This document shows positions 1-9,769 of a stretch of DNA of 64,000 nucleotides, one piece after another. Source of the stretch: Bacillus spizizenii TU-B-10 (GTDB lineage Bacteria; Bacillota; Bacilli; Bacillales; Bacillaceae); assembly GCF_000227465.1 (NCBI RefSeq), contig NC_016047.1, positions 1,193,001 to 1,257,000 of the forward strand. The letters run 5' to 3'. A program made the translations under genes and the position numbers. How positions within the stretch are numbered: the first letter of the stretch is position 1; each line of letters opens with the position of its first letter. The notes beneath the pieces are model-generated. The model was given only the letters and a program-made list of their open reading frames with translations, ran no database searches and had not been told where the DNA came from.

Positions 1-216
1 ATCGACAATTGGGAGACGGAGAAAAAGAGCATCGATTGGAGAGTGTTCCAGCAGGAATATCGCGATTATATCGACGTCGTGAAGCTTTTGCAGCTTTTAC
101 CCGGAGTAGGAGCAGCTGTCGGCGGAATTGCCAATTATAAGCTGCTTGCTCAGCTTGGAGAGACGGCAAGACACGTTTTTCACCTGAGAATATCAAAGGA
201 AACAGCCGGAGAATAA
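1..216 (+). CDS. ecsC: EcsC family protein, C-terminal end (partial)
   Basis: The reading frame is open from the first base and ends at TAA 214-216, giving 71 residues that include KLLQLLPGVGAAVGGIANY and end in ETAGE. This is recognised as the C-terminus of EcsC, the third gene of the ecsABC locus, where EcsAB is an ABC exporter affecting secretion and competence. The glycine/alanine-rich segment near residues 35-48 looks membrane-associated. The start lies outside the window. It converges on yhaA and shares a bidirectional terminator with it. The assignment rests on remembered sequence and on yhaA following it. Confidence 0.8.
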   Translation: MDNWETEKKSIDWRVFQQEYRDYIDVVKLLQLLPGVGAAVGGIANYKLLAQLGETARHVFHLRISKETAGE

Positions 217-235
217 ACACTCCGGCTGTTTTTTT
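201..235. terminator. Bidirectional terminator between ecsC and yhaA
   Basis: Perfect 11-bp stem: AACAGCCGGAG at 201-211 pairs with CTCCGGCTGTT at 220-230 around an 8-nt loop, followed by a T run. It overlaps the ecsC stop and serves the two convergent genes. Confidence 0.9.
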
Positions 236-1424
236 ATAGCTTATGATAGGTAATCGCAGCGCCCGCAAGGACCTTGGCCGCAGTCAGCATCGCTTTTTCA
301 TTAATATCAAATTTCGGATGGTGGTGGGAATAGACGCGCTCTGACTGTTCAGGAGCGGCCCCTGTAAAGAAAAAGGTGCCTTTGACGTTTTGTAAGTAAT
401 AAGCAAAATCCTCGCCGCCCATTTGCGGTTCACCGTCAATGACCTGCTGAACGCCCTCTGTGTTCTTTGCGATGCTGACCAAGTGGCTCGTTTCTGCAGG
501 ATGGTTTACAACCGCCGGATAGCCTCGTTCATAGTTGTACTCATAGGATGCACCGTGCATGCTGCACACTCCTTTTACAACCGCTTCAATTTCTTTCTCC
601 AGAATAGTACGGACATTTTCGTCAAAAGAACGCGCTGTACCGATGAGTGTCGCTTGGTCTGCGATGACATTAAACGGGTTGTCGGCGATGAACGAGCCGG
701 TCGAAATGACGGCGGATTGAATCGGGTTGACTTTGCGGCTGACAATGTGCTGCAAGGAGGAAACGATTTGCGAGCCGATCAGGACGGCGTCTTTTGTATC
801 ATGCGGGTGAGCGCCGTGGCCGCCCTTCCCGAGGATTTTTATCGTGAATCGGTCCGCCGCCGCCATCACGGCGCCGGGGCGGCAGAGAATGGTTCCGAGC
901 GGCTCAGTCGCCCAAAGATGCGTGCCGAATATCACATCCGCGTTTTCGAGACAGCCGTCATCGATCATTGGCTTTGCGCCTCCCGGATAATATTCTTCCG
1001 CATGCTGGTGGATCATCACAAATGTTCCCTTCAGCTCATGTCTGTTTTGGTGAAGGACCTTCGCCACTGCGAGAAGAGCTGCCGTATGGCCGTCATGGCC
1101 GCATGCGTGCATGACACCTGGCACTTTGGAGGCGTAAGGAACATCTTTTTCATCTTGAATGGGAAGGGCGTCAAAGTCGGCCCGCAAAGCGACGGTGGGG
1201 CCTGGTTCGCTTCCTTCTATATATGCTAAAACCCCTCTGCCGCCGACATTCGTGCGGATCGGGACTCCTAACGATTCATAATAGGAAGCAATAAATGCAG
1301 CGGTTTTTTCTTCTTGAAACGAGAGCTCAGGATACATATGAAAATGGCGCCTGATCTCGACCATTTCTTCAAAACAGCTGTCGAGCTGTTTGTTTATCTC
1401 TTTCTGCAGTATGGATATGGACAA
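234..1424 (-). CDS. yhaA: M20-family amidohydrolase
   Basis: A 396-aa cytosolic metallo-amidohydrolase of the M20/hippurate hydrolase family, which removes acyl groups from N-acyl amino acids or peptides. Visible metal-site motifs are RADFDALP (81-88), HACGHDGH (106-113) and HQHAEEYYPGG near 140, with GGHGAHPH in the lid domain and GGEDF near the C-terminus. The start is TTG at 1424, supported by GGGGG eight bases upstream. A SigA-like promoter lies just upstream, so it may be transcribed independently of yhfA. The natural substrate cannot be deduced from the sequence. Confidence 0.88.
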   Translation of the reverse strand: MSISILQKEINKQLDSCFEEMVEIRRHFHMYPELSFQEEKTAAFIASYYESLGVPIRTNVGGRGVLAYIEGSEPGPTVALRADFDALPIQDEKDVPYASKVPGVMHACGHDGHTAALLAVAKVLHQNRHELKGTFVMIHQHAEEYYPGGAKPMIDDGCLENADVIFGTHLWATEPLGTILCRPGAVMAAADRFTIKILGKGGHGAHPHDTKDAVLIGSQIVSSLQHIVSRKVNPIQSAVISTGSFIADNPFNVIADQATLIGTARSFDENVRTILEKEIEAVVKGVCSMHGASYEYNYERGYPAVVNHPAETSHLVSIAKNTEGVQQVIDGEPQMGGEDFAYYLQNVKGTFFFTGAAPEQSERVYSHHHPKFDINEKAMLTAAKVLAGAAITYHKL

Positions 1425-1457
1425 AGCCGCTTCCCCCTTTTTCTATGCTTTTCCATG

Positions 1458-1486
1458 ATTGTATAGAAAAAGTCTGAATATTTCAA
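1458..1486 (-). promoter_or_regulatory. SigA-like promoter of yhaA
   Basis: On the minus strand, TTGAAA (1481-1486) and TACAAT (1458-1463) are separated by 17 bases and lie just upstream of the yhaA ribosome binding site. A 10-bp inverted repeat, CTTTTTCTAT (1437-1446) with ATAGAAAAAG (1463-1472), overlaps the -10. Most of it would lie outside a transcript from this promoter. Confidence 0.55.
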
Positions 1487-1497
1487 CTCGTCGAATT

Positions 1498-2889
1498 TCA
1501 AAGCAACATCATGGCTGCGATGGTTGTCACTGAAAGGCCAATTGCAACGGGAATGAAGTTTTTTCTGGCAAGCTCAAAAGGATCAACTTTGCAAATGGCC
1601 GCCGCGGGAATCAGCGCCCATGGGACCAGTGTTCCGCCGCCCACCCAGATGGCAGATATTTGGCCGAGCGCGGTCAGAACGGCGGGATCAGTATGAAGAG
1701 CGGACGAAAAGAGCTTGGCGATAGAGCCTGCGAGAGAAATGCCTGAAAACCCTGATCCGTCGAGGCCGGTTATGGCTCCGGCGGCAGTTAAAGCAGCAGC
1801 GGCAAGCTCCTTTGACATGGGCATCATGTGGGATAAAGCAATGCCGAGATCATTGACAATTCCGTGGGAGCCTTTAGGGAGTGAAGTGCCTAGTATGTTT
1901 TTATAGCCTGAGTCACCAAGATAAAAGAAAGCGGCAATCGGGATGACGGGGCCGAAAACCTTAAAGCCGAACTGGAATCCATCAATAAAATAACCAGTGA
2001 TTTTTTCAAGCCCTTTTTGCTTATACACGAGAAAATGAACGATCAGAAGGATGCAGATGGCAGACCCGCCAATTAAGGCGGTCGCATCATTTCCCTGTAG
2101 GTTAAACAAGAGCATGCAGGCAATATCCGCAAGAAAGACAAGCGGAATCAAAAAAGCCAGTATGGACCGCAGGCGTTTTGGCAAGTACAGCGAGGTGTCT
2201 TGTTCGCCAGAACGTACAGGGGAAAAAGAAGCTGGACCCAGCTGTTTTTTGCGTTCGCGCTGAATCATGATAAATGCAGCGGTTGTTGTGGTCACGCCCA
2301 TAATCAGCACAAGGGGAATACTCGCTGAGATGACATCACCGACTGGAATGCCTGCTGCATCCGCTGTCAGCTTTGGTGCCGCCTGAATGACAAAGTCTCC
2401 TGACAAAGCAAAACCGTGTCCGAATAAGTTCATGGCCATGGCTGCGGCAATAGGCGGCAAACCGGCGCGGGCGGCTGCTGGGAGCAGGATGGCACCGATC
2501 AAAGCGACACCTGGAGAAGGCCAGAAGAAGAGAGAAATGGCGAACATCAGGCCGCCAATCAGCCAGTAGGCAGTCACAGGACCTTTCACAAGGCTTGCAA
2601 AGGGAGAAATCATCGCTTCATTTATCCCTGTTTTTGTTAACAAATCACTCATCGAAACGATAAAACAAATGATGAAAATCGTGGGCAGCAGTTCGCCGGC
2701 CGCGTAGATAAAGCTGTGGAATAAACTGCTGACAGAGGCTGAAAGTGAATGGCTGGCCCATAGCGATATGATAAAAATGCCGAATAACGAAATAAAGGTC
2801 GTATCTTTCCGCAGCAGCATAAATAGGATAATCGCCCCAATAAAAAATACATACAGAACATGGACAGACAAAATCCCGACTTCCATCAT
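1498..2889 (-). CDS. yhfA: Putative multi-pass membrane transporter
   Basis: A 463-aa protein dominated by hydrophobic segments, about 11-12 membrane helices by eye, with glycine/alanine-rich helix-break motifs such as GLDGSGFSGISLAGS near 370-390 and WVGGGTLVPWALIPAAAICKVDPF near 415-440. These duplicated re-entrant-like segments resemble ion-coupled transporters of the NhaC/ArsB-CitM kind, but I cannot name a substrate. AAGGAGTG precedes ATG 2889; an adjacent ATG at 2886 is also possible. It lies 73 bp upstream of yhaA on the same strand. The symbol comes from gene order. Confidence 0.75.
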   Translation of the reverse strand: MMEVGILSVHVLYVFFIGAIILFMLLRKDTTFISLFGIFIISLWASHSLSASVSSLFHSFIYAAGELLPTIFIICFIVSMSDLLTKTGINEAMISPFASLVKGPVTAYWLIGGLMFAISLFFWPSPGVALIGAILLPAAARAGLPPIAAAMAMNLFGHGFALSGDFVIQAAPKLTADAAGIPVGDVISASIPLVLIMGVTTTTAAFIMIQRERKKQLGPASFSPVRSGEQDTSLYLPKRLRSILAFLIPLVFLADIACMLLFNLQGNDATALIGGSAICILLIVHFLVYKQKGLEKITGYFIDGFQFGFKVFGPVIPIAAFFYLGDSGYKNILGTSLPKGSHGIVNDLGIALSHMMPMSKELAAAALTAAGAITGLDGSGFSGISLAGSIAKLFSSALHTDPAVLTALGQISAIWVGGGTLVPWALIPAAAICKVDPFELARKNFIPVAIGLSVTTIAAMMLL

Positions 2890-2998
2890 TGATCACTCCT
2901 TCCGCTTCCTACAGATTATTCATAGGCGGGCGGAAGGTGCCGGGACGGAAGGCTGGGTTATGATGGAAGATAGACATTGATCTGTTTTAGCTGCTCGA

Positions 2999-3217
2999 TC
3001 AAATGATGCTATAAGACTCTATTCGCTTTTTGCTGATGTTCCGGGTAGCATTCAGGTGAAAAAATGATGCCCCATCGGCAAGCCAGTTTTTTCTGTAACC
3101 GATGATGCTTTCCGAGGGCTTTAAAAATGAACTATCCGCGCGCTGCATCTCGTAATCATCATATCCGAAGTGGAAACCGTAGCACGGGCACAATTTTTCA
3201 CTTTGCTTTCCGTCCAA
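2999..3217 (-). CDS. yhgB: Small cysteine-motif protein, probably degenerate
   Basis: A 72-residue frame from TTG 3217, containing EKLCPCYGFHFGYDDYEM and GYRKNWLADGASFF. This pattern resembles the small 'CPCC' cysteine-rich proteins, in which CPxCGY and CPxCGF pairs bind zinc. Here the second cysteine of the CPCC motif is Tyr. There is no ribosome binding site before the TTG. The frame is open without interruption from the hmoB stop codon (3245-3247) and is in the same phase, so it may be a 3' extension or remnant rather than a separate gene. Function unknown. Confidence 0.4.
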   Translation of the reverse strand: MDGKQSEKLCPCYGFHFGYDDYEMQRADSSFLKPSESIIGYRKNWLADGASFFHLNATRNISKKRIESYSII

Positions 3218-3224
3218 TAAATAA

Positions 3225-3244
3225 GCTGCCGGACACGCCGGCAG

Positions 3245-3245
<1 letters not shown>
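3225..3245 (-). terminator. Hairpin at the end of hmoB
   Basis: Perfect 8-bp stem GCTGCCGG/CCGGCAGC (3225-3232 with 3238-3245) immediately after the hmoB stop on the minus strand. It is followed only by TTATTTATTG, so it would be a weak terminator. Confidence 0.5.
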
Positions 3246-3772
<527 letters not shown>

Positions 3773-3810
3773 TCAAAACAATGGTATAAGTTTCTATTGG
3801 CGAGTGCTTC

Positions 3811-3842
3811 GAACATAATTCCAAACAATTTTTCCCATACTA
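3811..3842 (+). promoter_or_regulatory. SigG-like promoter of pbpF
   Basis: GAACATA (3811-3817) and CATACTA (3836-3842) are separated by 18 bases and end 24 bp before the pbpF start. The CATACTA -10 is the typical forespore SigG form, which fits the known forespore expression of pbpF. Confidence 0.65.
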
Positions 3843-3866
3843 CCTTTAGAAAGGCGAGGTGAGTTC

Positions 3867-6011
3867 ATGTTTAAGATAAAGAAAAAGAAACTATTTATAC
3901 CCATCATTATTTTAGTGTTAACTGCTTTTCTCGCTTTAATAGGATATATTTCAATTATTTTTCTCGGACATTATGTCATAGATGAAAAGAAGCTCATTCT
4001 TCATGCATCTTCAAAAATTGTGGATCAAAACGGAGATGAGGTTGCAAGCCTGTATACAGAAAATCGTGAGCCTGTCTCGATCAATGAGATTCCGAAGCAG
4101 GTAAGAGAAGCGTTTATCGCTGTTGAGGATAAAAGGTTCTATGAGCATCACGGTATTGATGCAAAATCTGTCGGAAGGGCAGTATATCGCGATATATTAG
4201 CAGGCGGAAAGGTGGAAGGCGGAAGCACGATCACCCAGCAGCTTGCCAAAAATATTTTTCTGACACATGATAAAACGTTTTTAAGAAAAACAAAAGAAGT
4301 GATCATTGCGATCAATCTTGAACGGGATTACAGCAAGGACAAGCTGCTGGAAATGTATTTGAACCAGCTTTACTTTGGACATGGAGTCTACGGTATACAA
4401 GCGGCGTCCCACTATTATTTTAATAAAGAAGTAAAAGATTTAACTGTATCCGAAGGTGCGGTTTTGGCCGCTATTCCGAAGGCGCCTTCTACGTATTCTC
4501 CGGTTTTGCATCCAGATAAAAGTAAGGAGCGGCGTGATACGATTCTTGGCATGATGAATGACCAAGGCTACATCAGTGCGAAAGAGGCTGTCAGCGCGCA
4601 GGGGAGGACGCTTGGGCTGAACGTGAAGAAGCAGTCGGAAACACCATGGTTTGACAGCTATATTGATCTTGTGATTGAAGAGGCGGAGGACAAGTACTCG
4701 ATTTCCGGAGAGCAGCTCCTTCAAGGCGGATATACGATCAAGGTGCCGCTCGATTCGAAGCTGCAAAAGACGGCTTATCAGGTGATGAAGCAGGGAAGCT
4801 ATTATCCCGGAACAGATCAGAATGCCGAAGGAAGCGCGGTCTTTATCAATAACAAGACAGGCGGTGTGGAAGCGGCGATCGGCGGAAGAGATTACACAGC
4901 TAAAGGGTACAACCGTGTCACAGCTGCCCGCCAGCCGGGTTCCACATTTAAGCCGCTTGCAGTATACGGACCGGCGATGCAGGAAAAGAAATTTAGGCCC
5001 TACTCTCTATTGAAGGATGAGCTACAATCCTACGGAGATTATACGCCGAAAAACTATGACAGCCAGTATGAGGGCGAAGTGACCATGTCTGACGCCATTA
5101 CGTACAGCAAAAACGCGCCGGCTGTCTGGACGCTGAATGAAATAGGCGTCGAAACAGGAAAATCTTATTTGAAAGCAAACGGCATGGATATCCCTGATGA
5201 AGGGCTTGCTCTCGCTCTAGGCGGCTTGGAAAAAGGCGTTTCGCCGCTCCAGCTTGCCGGCGCATTTCATACGTTTGCCGCGAATGGAACGTATACTGAA
5301 CCGTACTTTATTTCCAGCATAAAGGATGAAGACGGAGAAACAATAGCCGATCATAAAGAAGAAGGAAAGCGGGTATTCAGCAAGCAAACGTCCTGGAATA
5401 TGACGAGAATGCTGCAGCAGGTGGTCAAAAACGGAACGGCAACGTCCGGCACTTATCACGGCGACCTGGCGGGAAAAACCGGTTCTACTTCTTATACTGG
5501 CGTCTCCGGAGCGACTAAGGACGCCTGGTTTGCAGGCTATACGCCGAAAATAACCGGGGCTGTCTGGATGGGCTATGACAAAACGGATCAAAGCCATTAC
5601 TTAAAAGGCGGCAGCGCGTATTCGACGAGAATGTTTAAGGATATTTTGACACAGGCTGGAGAAACCGGTTCTGTGTTTGCGAAGCCTAAAAACGTCAAAG
5701 AACTGGAAAGCCCAATTAAGCTGGAGCCGGTCAAAACACTGAAAGCAGATTACACATTTAAAGCTGCGGGGCTCTTTACCATTGAATTAAAATGGGACGC
5801 TCAAGAGGATGATCGGGCCGTATACAGAATTTATGTAAATAAGGACGGCAAGGAGACGCTTCTTGATTCAGTTGAAGGAAAGGGAAGCTATGAAATCCCT
5901 TATGCCAACTTGTTTTCGGGCGCTTCTTATAAAATTGTGCCTTATAATACACAGACAAAGAGAGAAGGGGAAGGAACCGATTACGTTCAGCCTAAATTGT
6001 TTTCCTCTTAA
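3867..6011 (+). CDS. pbpF: Class A penicillin-binding protein 2C
   Basis: A 714-aa bifunctional peptidoglycan synthase with a cytoplasmic KIKKKK start and one N-terminal membrane anchor (about 9-34). The GT51 glycosyltransferase domain shows VEDKRFYEHHGID, with catalytic Glu87, and GGSTITQQLAKN. The transpeptidase domain shows STFK with nucleophile Ser359, SKN at 414-416 and KTG at 537-539. The last 100 or so residues look like a fibronectin type III-like tail. GCGAGGTGAG precedes ATG 3867. PbpF is known to work in spore germ-cell-wall synthesis, which agrees with the SigG-like promoter. It ends 121 bp before hemE. Confidence 0.95.
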   Translation: MFKIKKKKLFIPIIILVLTAFLALIGYISIIFLGHYVIDEKKLILHASSKIVDQNGDEVASLYTENREPVSINEIPKQVREAFIAVEDKRFYEHHGIDAKSVGRAVYRDILAGGKVEGGSTITQQLAKNIFLTHDKTFLRKTKEVIIAINLERDYSKDKLLEMYLNQLYFGHGVYGIQAASHYYFNKEVKDLTVSEGAVLAAIPKAPSTYSPVLHPDKSKERRDTILGMMNDQGYISAKEAVSAQGRTLGLNVKKQSETPWFDSYIDLVIEEAEDKYSISGEQLLQGGYTIKVPLDSKLQKTAYQVMKQGSYYPGTDQNAEGSAVFINNKTGGVEAAIGGRDYTAKGYNRVTAARQPGSTFKPLAVYGPAMQEKKFRPYSLLKDELQSYGDYTPKNYDSQYEGEVTMSDAITYSKNAPAVWTLNEIGVETGKSYLKANGMDIPDEGLALALGGLEKGVSPLQLAGAFHTFAANGTYTEPYFISSIKDEDGETIADHKEEGKRVFSKQTSWNMTRMLQQVVKNGTATSGTYHGDLAGKTGSTSYTGVSGATKDAWFAGYTPKITGAVWMGYDKTDQSHYLKGGSAYSTRMFKDILTQAGETGSVFAKPKNVKELESPIKLEPVKTLKADYTFKAAGLFTIELKWDAQEDDRAVYRIYVNKDGKETLLDSVEGKGSYEIPYANLFSGASYKIVPYNTQTKREGEGTDYVQPKLFSS

Positions 6012-6132
6012 TGGAATTCGGCGATTTTTTGAACTTTGAGCCTCACTTCTATACCATTTGCCTAAAACAAGGTATAGTGTAATAAGTCAAGAAATACGAA
6101 CGTATGGTTGCAGTATGAAAGGTGGAAATCAG

Positions 6133-7194
6133 ATGAGTAAACGAGAAACGTTTAACGAGACGTTTTTAAAAGCGGCACGGGGAGAAAAAGCGGATCACAC
6201 GCCTGTATGGTATATGAGACAAGCAGGGCGATCACAGCCGGAATACCGTAAGCTGAAGGAAAAGTACGGATTGTTTGACATTACACATCAGCCGGAACTT
6301 TGTGCGTATGTCACAAGACTGCCGGTTGAGCAATACGGAGTCGATGCTGCAATCCTTTATAAAGATATCATGACTCCGCTGCCGTCAATCGGTGTGGATG
6401 TTGAAATCAAAAACGGGATCGGGCCTGTGATTGATCAGCCGATCCGGTCTCTGGCGGACATTGAAAAACTCGGTCAGATTGATCCGGAACAGGACGTGCC
6501 GTACGTGCTTGAGACGATTAAACTGCTTGTCAATGAGCAGCTTAACGTCCCGCTCATCGGTTTCTCAGGTGCGCCTTTTACGCTGGCCAGCTATATGATC
6601 GAAGGCGGACCGTCGAAAAACTACAATAAAACAAAAGCCTTCATGTACAGCATGCCGGATGCATGGAATCTGCTGATGTCCAAGCTTGCCGACATGATCA
6701 TTGTGTATGTGAAAGCGCAGATTAAGGCAGGCGCAAAAGCGATTCAAATCTTTGATTCGTGGGTCGGCGCGCTGAATCAAGCAGATTACAGAACATACAT
6801 CAAACCCGTGATGAACCGGATCTTTTCAGAGCTTGCGGAGGAGAATGTGCCGCTGATCATGTTTGGTGTAGGCGCAAGCCATCTGGCAGGTGATTGGCAT
6901 GACCTTCCTCTCGATGTTGTCGGGCTCGATTGGAGACTCAGTATTGATGAAGCCAGATCAAAAGGCATCACCAAAACAGTGCAGGGCAACTTGGACCCGT
7001 CCATTTTGCTTGCGCCATGGGAAGTCATTGAGAAGAAAACGACGGAAATACTTGATCAGGGCATGAAATCGGACAGCTTCATTTTTAACCTTGGACACGG
7101 GGTATTTCCTGACGTCAGTCCTGAGGTTTTGAAAAAACTGACAGCATTTGTCCATAAATATTCACAAAACAAAAAAATGGGTCAATATTCCTAA
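6133..7194 (+). CDS. hemE: Uroporphyrinogen decarboxylase
   Basis: A 353-aa cytosolic enzyme that decarboxylates the four acetates of uroporphyrinogen III to give coproporphyrinogen III. Family signatures are [16 protein letters not shown] near residues 19-34, [17 protein letters not shown] near 140, and NLGHGVFPD near the C-terminus. ATG 6133 follows AAGGTGG, and the preceding in-frame codons have no such site. It is the first gene of hemEHY, with 71 bp to hemH. A possible SigA promoter (TTGCCT 6058, TAATAA 6080, 16-bp spacing) precedes it, but this is weak. Confidence 0.95.
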   Translation: MSKRETFNETFLKAARGEKADHTPVWYMRQAGRSQPEYRKLKEKYGLFDITHQPELCAYVTRLPVEQYGVDAAILYKDIMTPLPSIGVDVEIKNGIGPVIDQPIRSLADIEKLGQIDPEQDVPYVLETIKLLVNEQLNVPLIGFSGAPFTLASYMIEGGPSKNYNKTKAFMYSMPDAWNLLMSKLADMIIVYVKAQIKAGAKAIQIFDSWVGALNQADYRTYIKPVMNRIFSELAEENVPLIMFGVGASHLAGDWHDLPLDVVGLDWRLSIDEARSKGITKTVQGNLDPSILLAPWEVIEKKTTEILDQGMKSDSFIFNLGHGVFPDVSPEVLKKLTAFVHKYSQNKKMGQYS

Positions 7195-7265
7195 GCATAT
7201 CTTTTGGTATCTGGATGATATCCTGTCAAAATGTTTGTATCAGATCATTAAAGAGGGTGTAAACA

Positions 7266-8198
7266 GTGAGTAGAAAGAAAATGGGGCTTCTCGTTATGGC
7301 GTACGGCACGCCTTATAAAGAAGAAGATATCGAACGTTATTATACACATATCAGAAGAGGCAGAAAGCCTGAACCTGAAATGCTTCAAGATTTGAAAGAC
7401 AGATACGAAGCAATTGGCGGCATTTCACCGCTTGCCAAAATCACAGAAGAGCAAGCGCACAAGCTTGAACAGCACTTAAATGAGATTCAGGACGAGATTA
7501 CGTTTAAAGCGTATATCGGACTGAAGCATATCGAGCCATTTATTGAAGATGCTGTAGCAGAGATGCATAAGGACGGGATTACAGAAGCGGTCAGCATCGT
7601 GCTGGCACCGCATTTCTCCACGTTCAGCGTGCAGTCCTACAACAAACGTGCCAAAGAAGAGGCTGAAAAACTTGGCGGCTTAACGATTACGTCTGTTGAA
7701 AGCTGGTACGATGAACCGAAATTCGTGAAATATTGGGTTGACCGAGTGAAGGAAACATATGCGTCAATGCCTGAAGATGAAAGAGGAAACGCGATGCTCA
7801 TTGTATCTGCACACAGTTTGCCGGAAAAAATCAAAGAATTTGGAGACCCGTACCCGGACCAGCTTCATGAATCGGCGAAATTGATTGCTGAAGGCGCAGG
7901 CGTTTCCGAATATGCTGTCGGCTGGCAAAGCGAAGGGAACACGCCTGATCCTTGGCTCGGGCCTGATGTGCAGGATTTAACGCGTGATTTATTCGAACAA
8001 AAAGGCTATCAGGCATTCGTATATGTCCCTGTCGGATTTGTAGCGGATCATTTAGAAGTGCTTTATGATAATGATTATGAATGCAAAGTGGTTACAGACG
8101 ATATCGATGCAAGCTACTACCGCCCGGAAATGCCGAATGCAAAGCCGGAATTTATTGATGCATTAGCAACAGTTGTATTAAAAAAATTAGGACGTTAA
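7266..8198 (+). CDS. hemH: Coproporphyrin III ferrochelatase
   Basis: A 310-aa monomeric, water-soluble ferrochelatase. In Firmicutes it inserts Fe(II) into coproporphyrin III; HemQ then completes haem. Catalytic His183 sits in SAHSLPEK, and the second active-site motif [12 protein letters not shown] holds the conserved Glu near 264. It starts at GTG 7266 after AAAGAGGGTGT, and ends 14 bp before hemY, so translation is likely linked. No C-terminal membrane anchor is present, as usual for Bacillus. Confidence 0.95.
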   Translation: MSRKKMGLLVMAYGTPYKEEDIERYYTHIRRGRKPEPEMLQDLKDRYEAIGGISPLAKITEEQAHKLEQHLNEIQDEITFKAYIGLKHIEPFIEDAVAEMHKDGITEAVSIVLAPHFSTFSVQSYNKRAKEEAEKLGGLTITSVESWYDEPKFVKYWVDRVKETYASMPEDERGNAMLIVSAHSLPEKIKEFGDPYPDQLHESAKLIAEGAGVSEYAVGWQSEGNTPDPWLGPDVQDLTRDLFEQKGYQAFVYVPVGFVADHLEVLYDNDYECKVVTDDIDASYYRPEMPNAKPEFIDALATVVLKKLGR

Positions 8199-8212
8199 AG
8201 AAGGCGATGAAC

Positions 8213-9625
8213 ATGAGTGACGGCAAAAAACATGTAGTCATCATCGGCGGCGGCATTACCGGTTTAGCCGCCGCCTTCTATATGGAAAAAGAAATCATAG
8301 AAAAAAATCTGCCCCTTGAGCTGACGCTTGTTGAGGCAAGTCCGAGAGTCGGCGGGAAAATTCAAACTGTCAAGAAAGACGGCTATATCATCGAAAGAGG
8401 GCCTGACTCATTTCTGGAACGGAAGACAAGCGCTCCGCAGCTTGTCAAAGATGTCGGCCTTGAACATTTGCTTGTCAACAATGCGACGGGACAATCCTAT
8501 GTGCTTGTAAACCGCACCCTGCATCCAATGCCGAAGGGCGCCGTGATGGGGATACCGACAAAAATTGCGCCGTTCGTTTCAACCGGTCTGTTTTCTGTGT
8601 CTGGGAAGGCAAGGGCTGCTATGGATTTCATCCTGCCTGCAAGCAAGTCAAAAGACGACCAGTCATTGGGAGAATTTTTCCGCAGACGTGTCGGAGATGA
8701 AGTGGTTGAGAATTTAATCGAGCCCCTTCTATCAGGCATCTACGCTGGCGACATTGACAAGCTCAGCCTAATGTCGACTTTTCCGCAATTTTACCAGACG
8801 GAACAAAAGCACAGAAGCTTAATTCTCGGCATGAAAAAAACAAGGCCTCAAGGCTCCGGCCAGCAGCTCACGGCTAAAAAGCAAGGGCAGTTCCAGACCC
8901 TTTCAACGGGTTTGCAGACCCTTGTCGAAGAGATCGAAAAACAATTAAAGCTGACGAAGGTATACAAAGGGACAAAAGTGACCAAGATCAGCCGCGGCGG
9001 CACTGGCTACTCGCTCGATCTGGATAACGGCGTCACACTTGATGCTGAATCAGTGATTGTGACTGCTCCGCATAAAGCGGCTGCAGGAATGCTTTCTGAG
9101 CTTCCTGCCATTTCTCATTTAAAAAATATGCACTCCACATCCGTGGCAAATGTCGCCTTGGGTTTCCCTGAAGGCGCAGTCCAAATGGAGCATGAGGGAA
9201 CGGGCTTTGTTATCTCAAGAAACAGTGATTTCGCGATCACAGCCTGTACGTGGACGAACAAAAAATGGCCGCACGCAGCGCCTGAAGGCAAAACGCTGCT
9301 TCGGGCATATGTCGGAAAAGCCGGAGACGAATCGATTGTCGATCTCTCAGATAACGACATTATCAACATCGTGTTAGAAGACTTAAAGAAAGTCATGAAC
9401 ATAAACGGGGAGCCGGAAATGACATGTGTCACCCGCTGGCATGAAAGCATGCCGCAGTACCATGTCGGCCATAAGCAGCGCATCAAAGAACTGCGCGAAG
9501 CACTGGCCTCTGCATATCCGGGTGTCTATGTGACAGGCGCTTCTTTTGAAGGTGTCGGAATTCCCGACTGCATTGATCAAGGAAAAGCTGCCGTGTCTGA
9601 CGCGCTTACCTATTTATTCAGCTGA
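8213..9625 (+). CDS. hemY: Coproporphyrinogen III oxidase (HemY type)
   Basis: A 470-aa FAD-dependent oxidase that uses oxygen to convert coproporphyrinogen III to coproporphyrin III, between HemE and HemH in the coproporphyrin-dependent pathway. It shows the N-terminal dinucleotide motif IGGGITGLAAAFY (about 11-23), VEASPRVGGKIQT, and a C-terminal FAD motif TGASFEGVGIPDCIDQG. ATG 8213 is preferred to ATG 8207 because AAGAAGGCG is better spaced. It ends the hemEHY operon at a strong terminator. Confidence 0.95.
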   Translation: MSDGKKHVVIIGGGITGLAAAFYMEKEIIEKNLPLELTLVEASPRVGGKIQTVKKDGYIIERGPDSFLERKTSAPQLVKDVGLEHLLVNNATGQSYVLVNRTLHPMPKGAVMGIPTKIAPFVSTGLFSVSGKARAAMDFILPASKSKDDQSLGEFFRRRVGDEVVENLIEPLLSGIYAGDIDKLSLMSTFPQFYQTEQKHRSLILGMKKTRPQGSGQQLTAKKQGQFQTLSTGLQTLVEEIEKQLKLTKVYKGTKVTKISRGGTGYSLDLDNGVTLDAESVIVTAPHKAAAGMLSELPAISHLKNMHSTSVANVALGFPEGAVQMEHEGTGFVISRNSDFAITACTWTNKKWPHAAPEGKTLLRAYVGKAGDESIVDLSDNDIINIVLEDLKKVMNINGEPEMTCVTRWHESMPQYHVGHKQRIKELREALASAYPGVYVTGASFEGVGIPDCIDQGKAAVSDALTYLFS

Positions 9626-9652
9626 AAACCTCCGCCTGGCGGAGGTTTTTTG
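9625..9652 (+). terminator. Terminator of hemEHY
   Basis: The AAAACCTCCG / CGGAGGTTTTTT hairpin begins at the hemY stop codon and ends in a T run. Confidence 0.9.
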
Positions 9653-9729
9653 TTGTGCGATGGCAATATTGTGTAAAAAAAATGATTGAATTGATCAGCG
9701 GGTTATGATACATTTGCATATGTACTTAA

Positions 9730-9752
9730 TGACTAAAATGTTCAAACGGTCA
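9730..9752. promoter_or_regulatory. Candidate YhgD operator upstream of yhgD
   Basis: TGACT (9730-9734), 13 bases, then GGTCA (9748-9752), followed by GTTT. An identically spaced TGACY-N13-RGTCA dyad is found upstream of yhgE. Its position, 18-40 bp before the yhgD start, suits autorepression. Confidence 0.55.
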
Positions 9753-9769
9753 GTTTCGAGGTGAATACA

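Noticed and set aside
423-1229. Long plus-strand frame of 268 codons opposite yhaA
   Set aside because: Shadow of a well-supported gene on the other strand; no ribosome binding site and unprotein-like composition.
1437-1472. 10-bp inverted repeat before yhaA as a riboswitch or terminator
   Set aside because: The left part overlaps the -10 of a good promoter, so the full hairpin would not be in the yhaA transcript; no T run in the right place.
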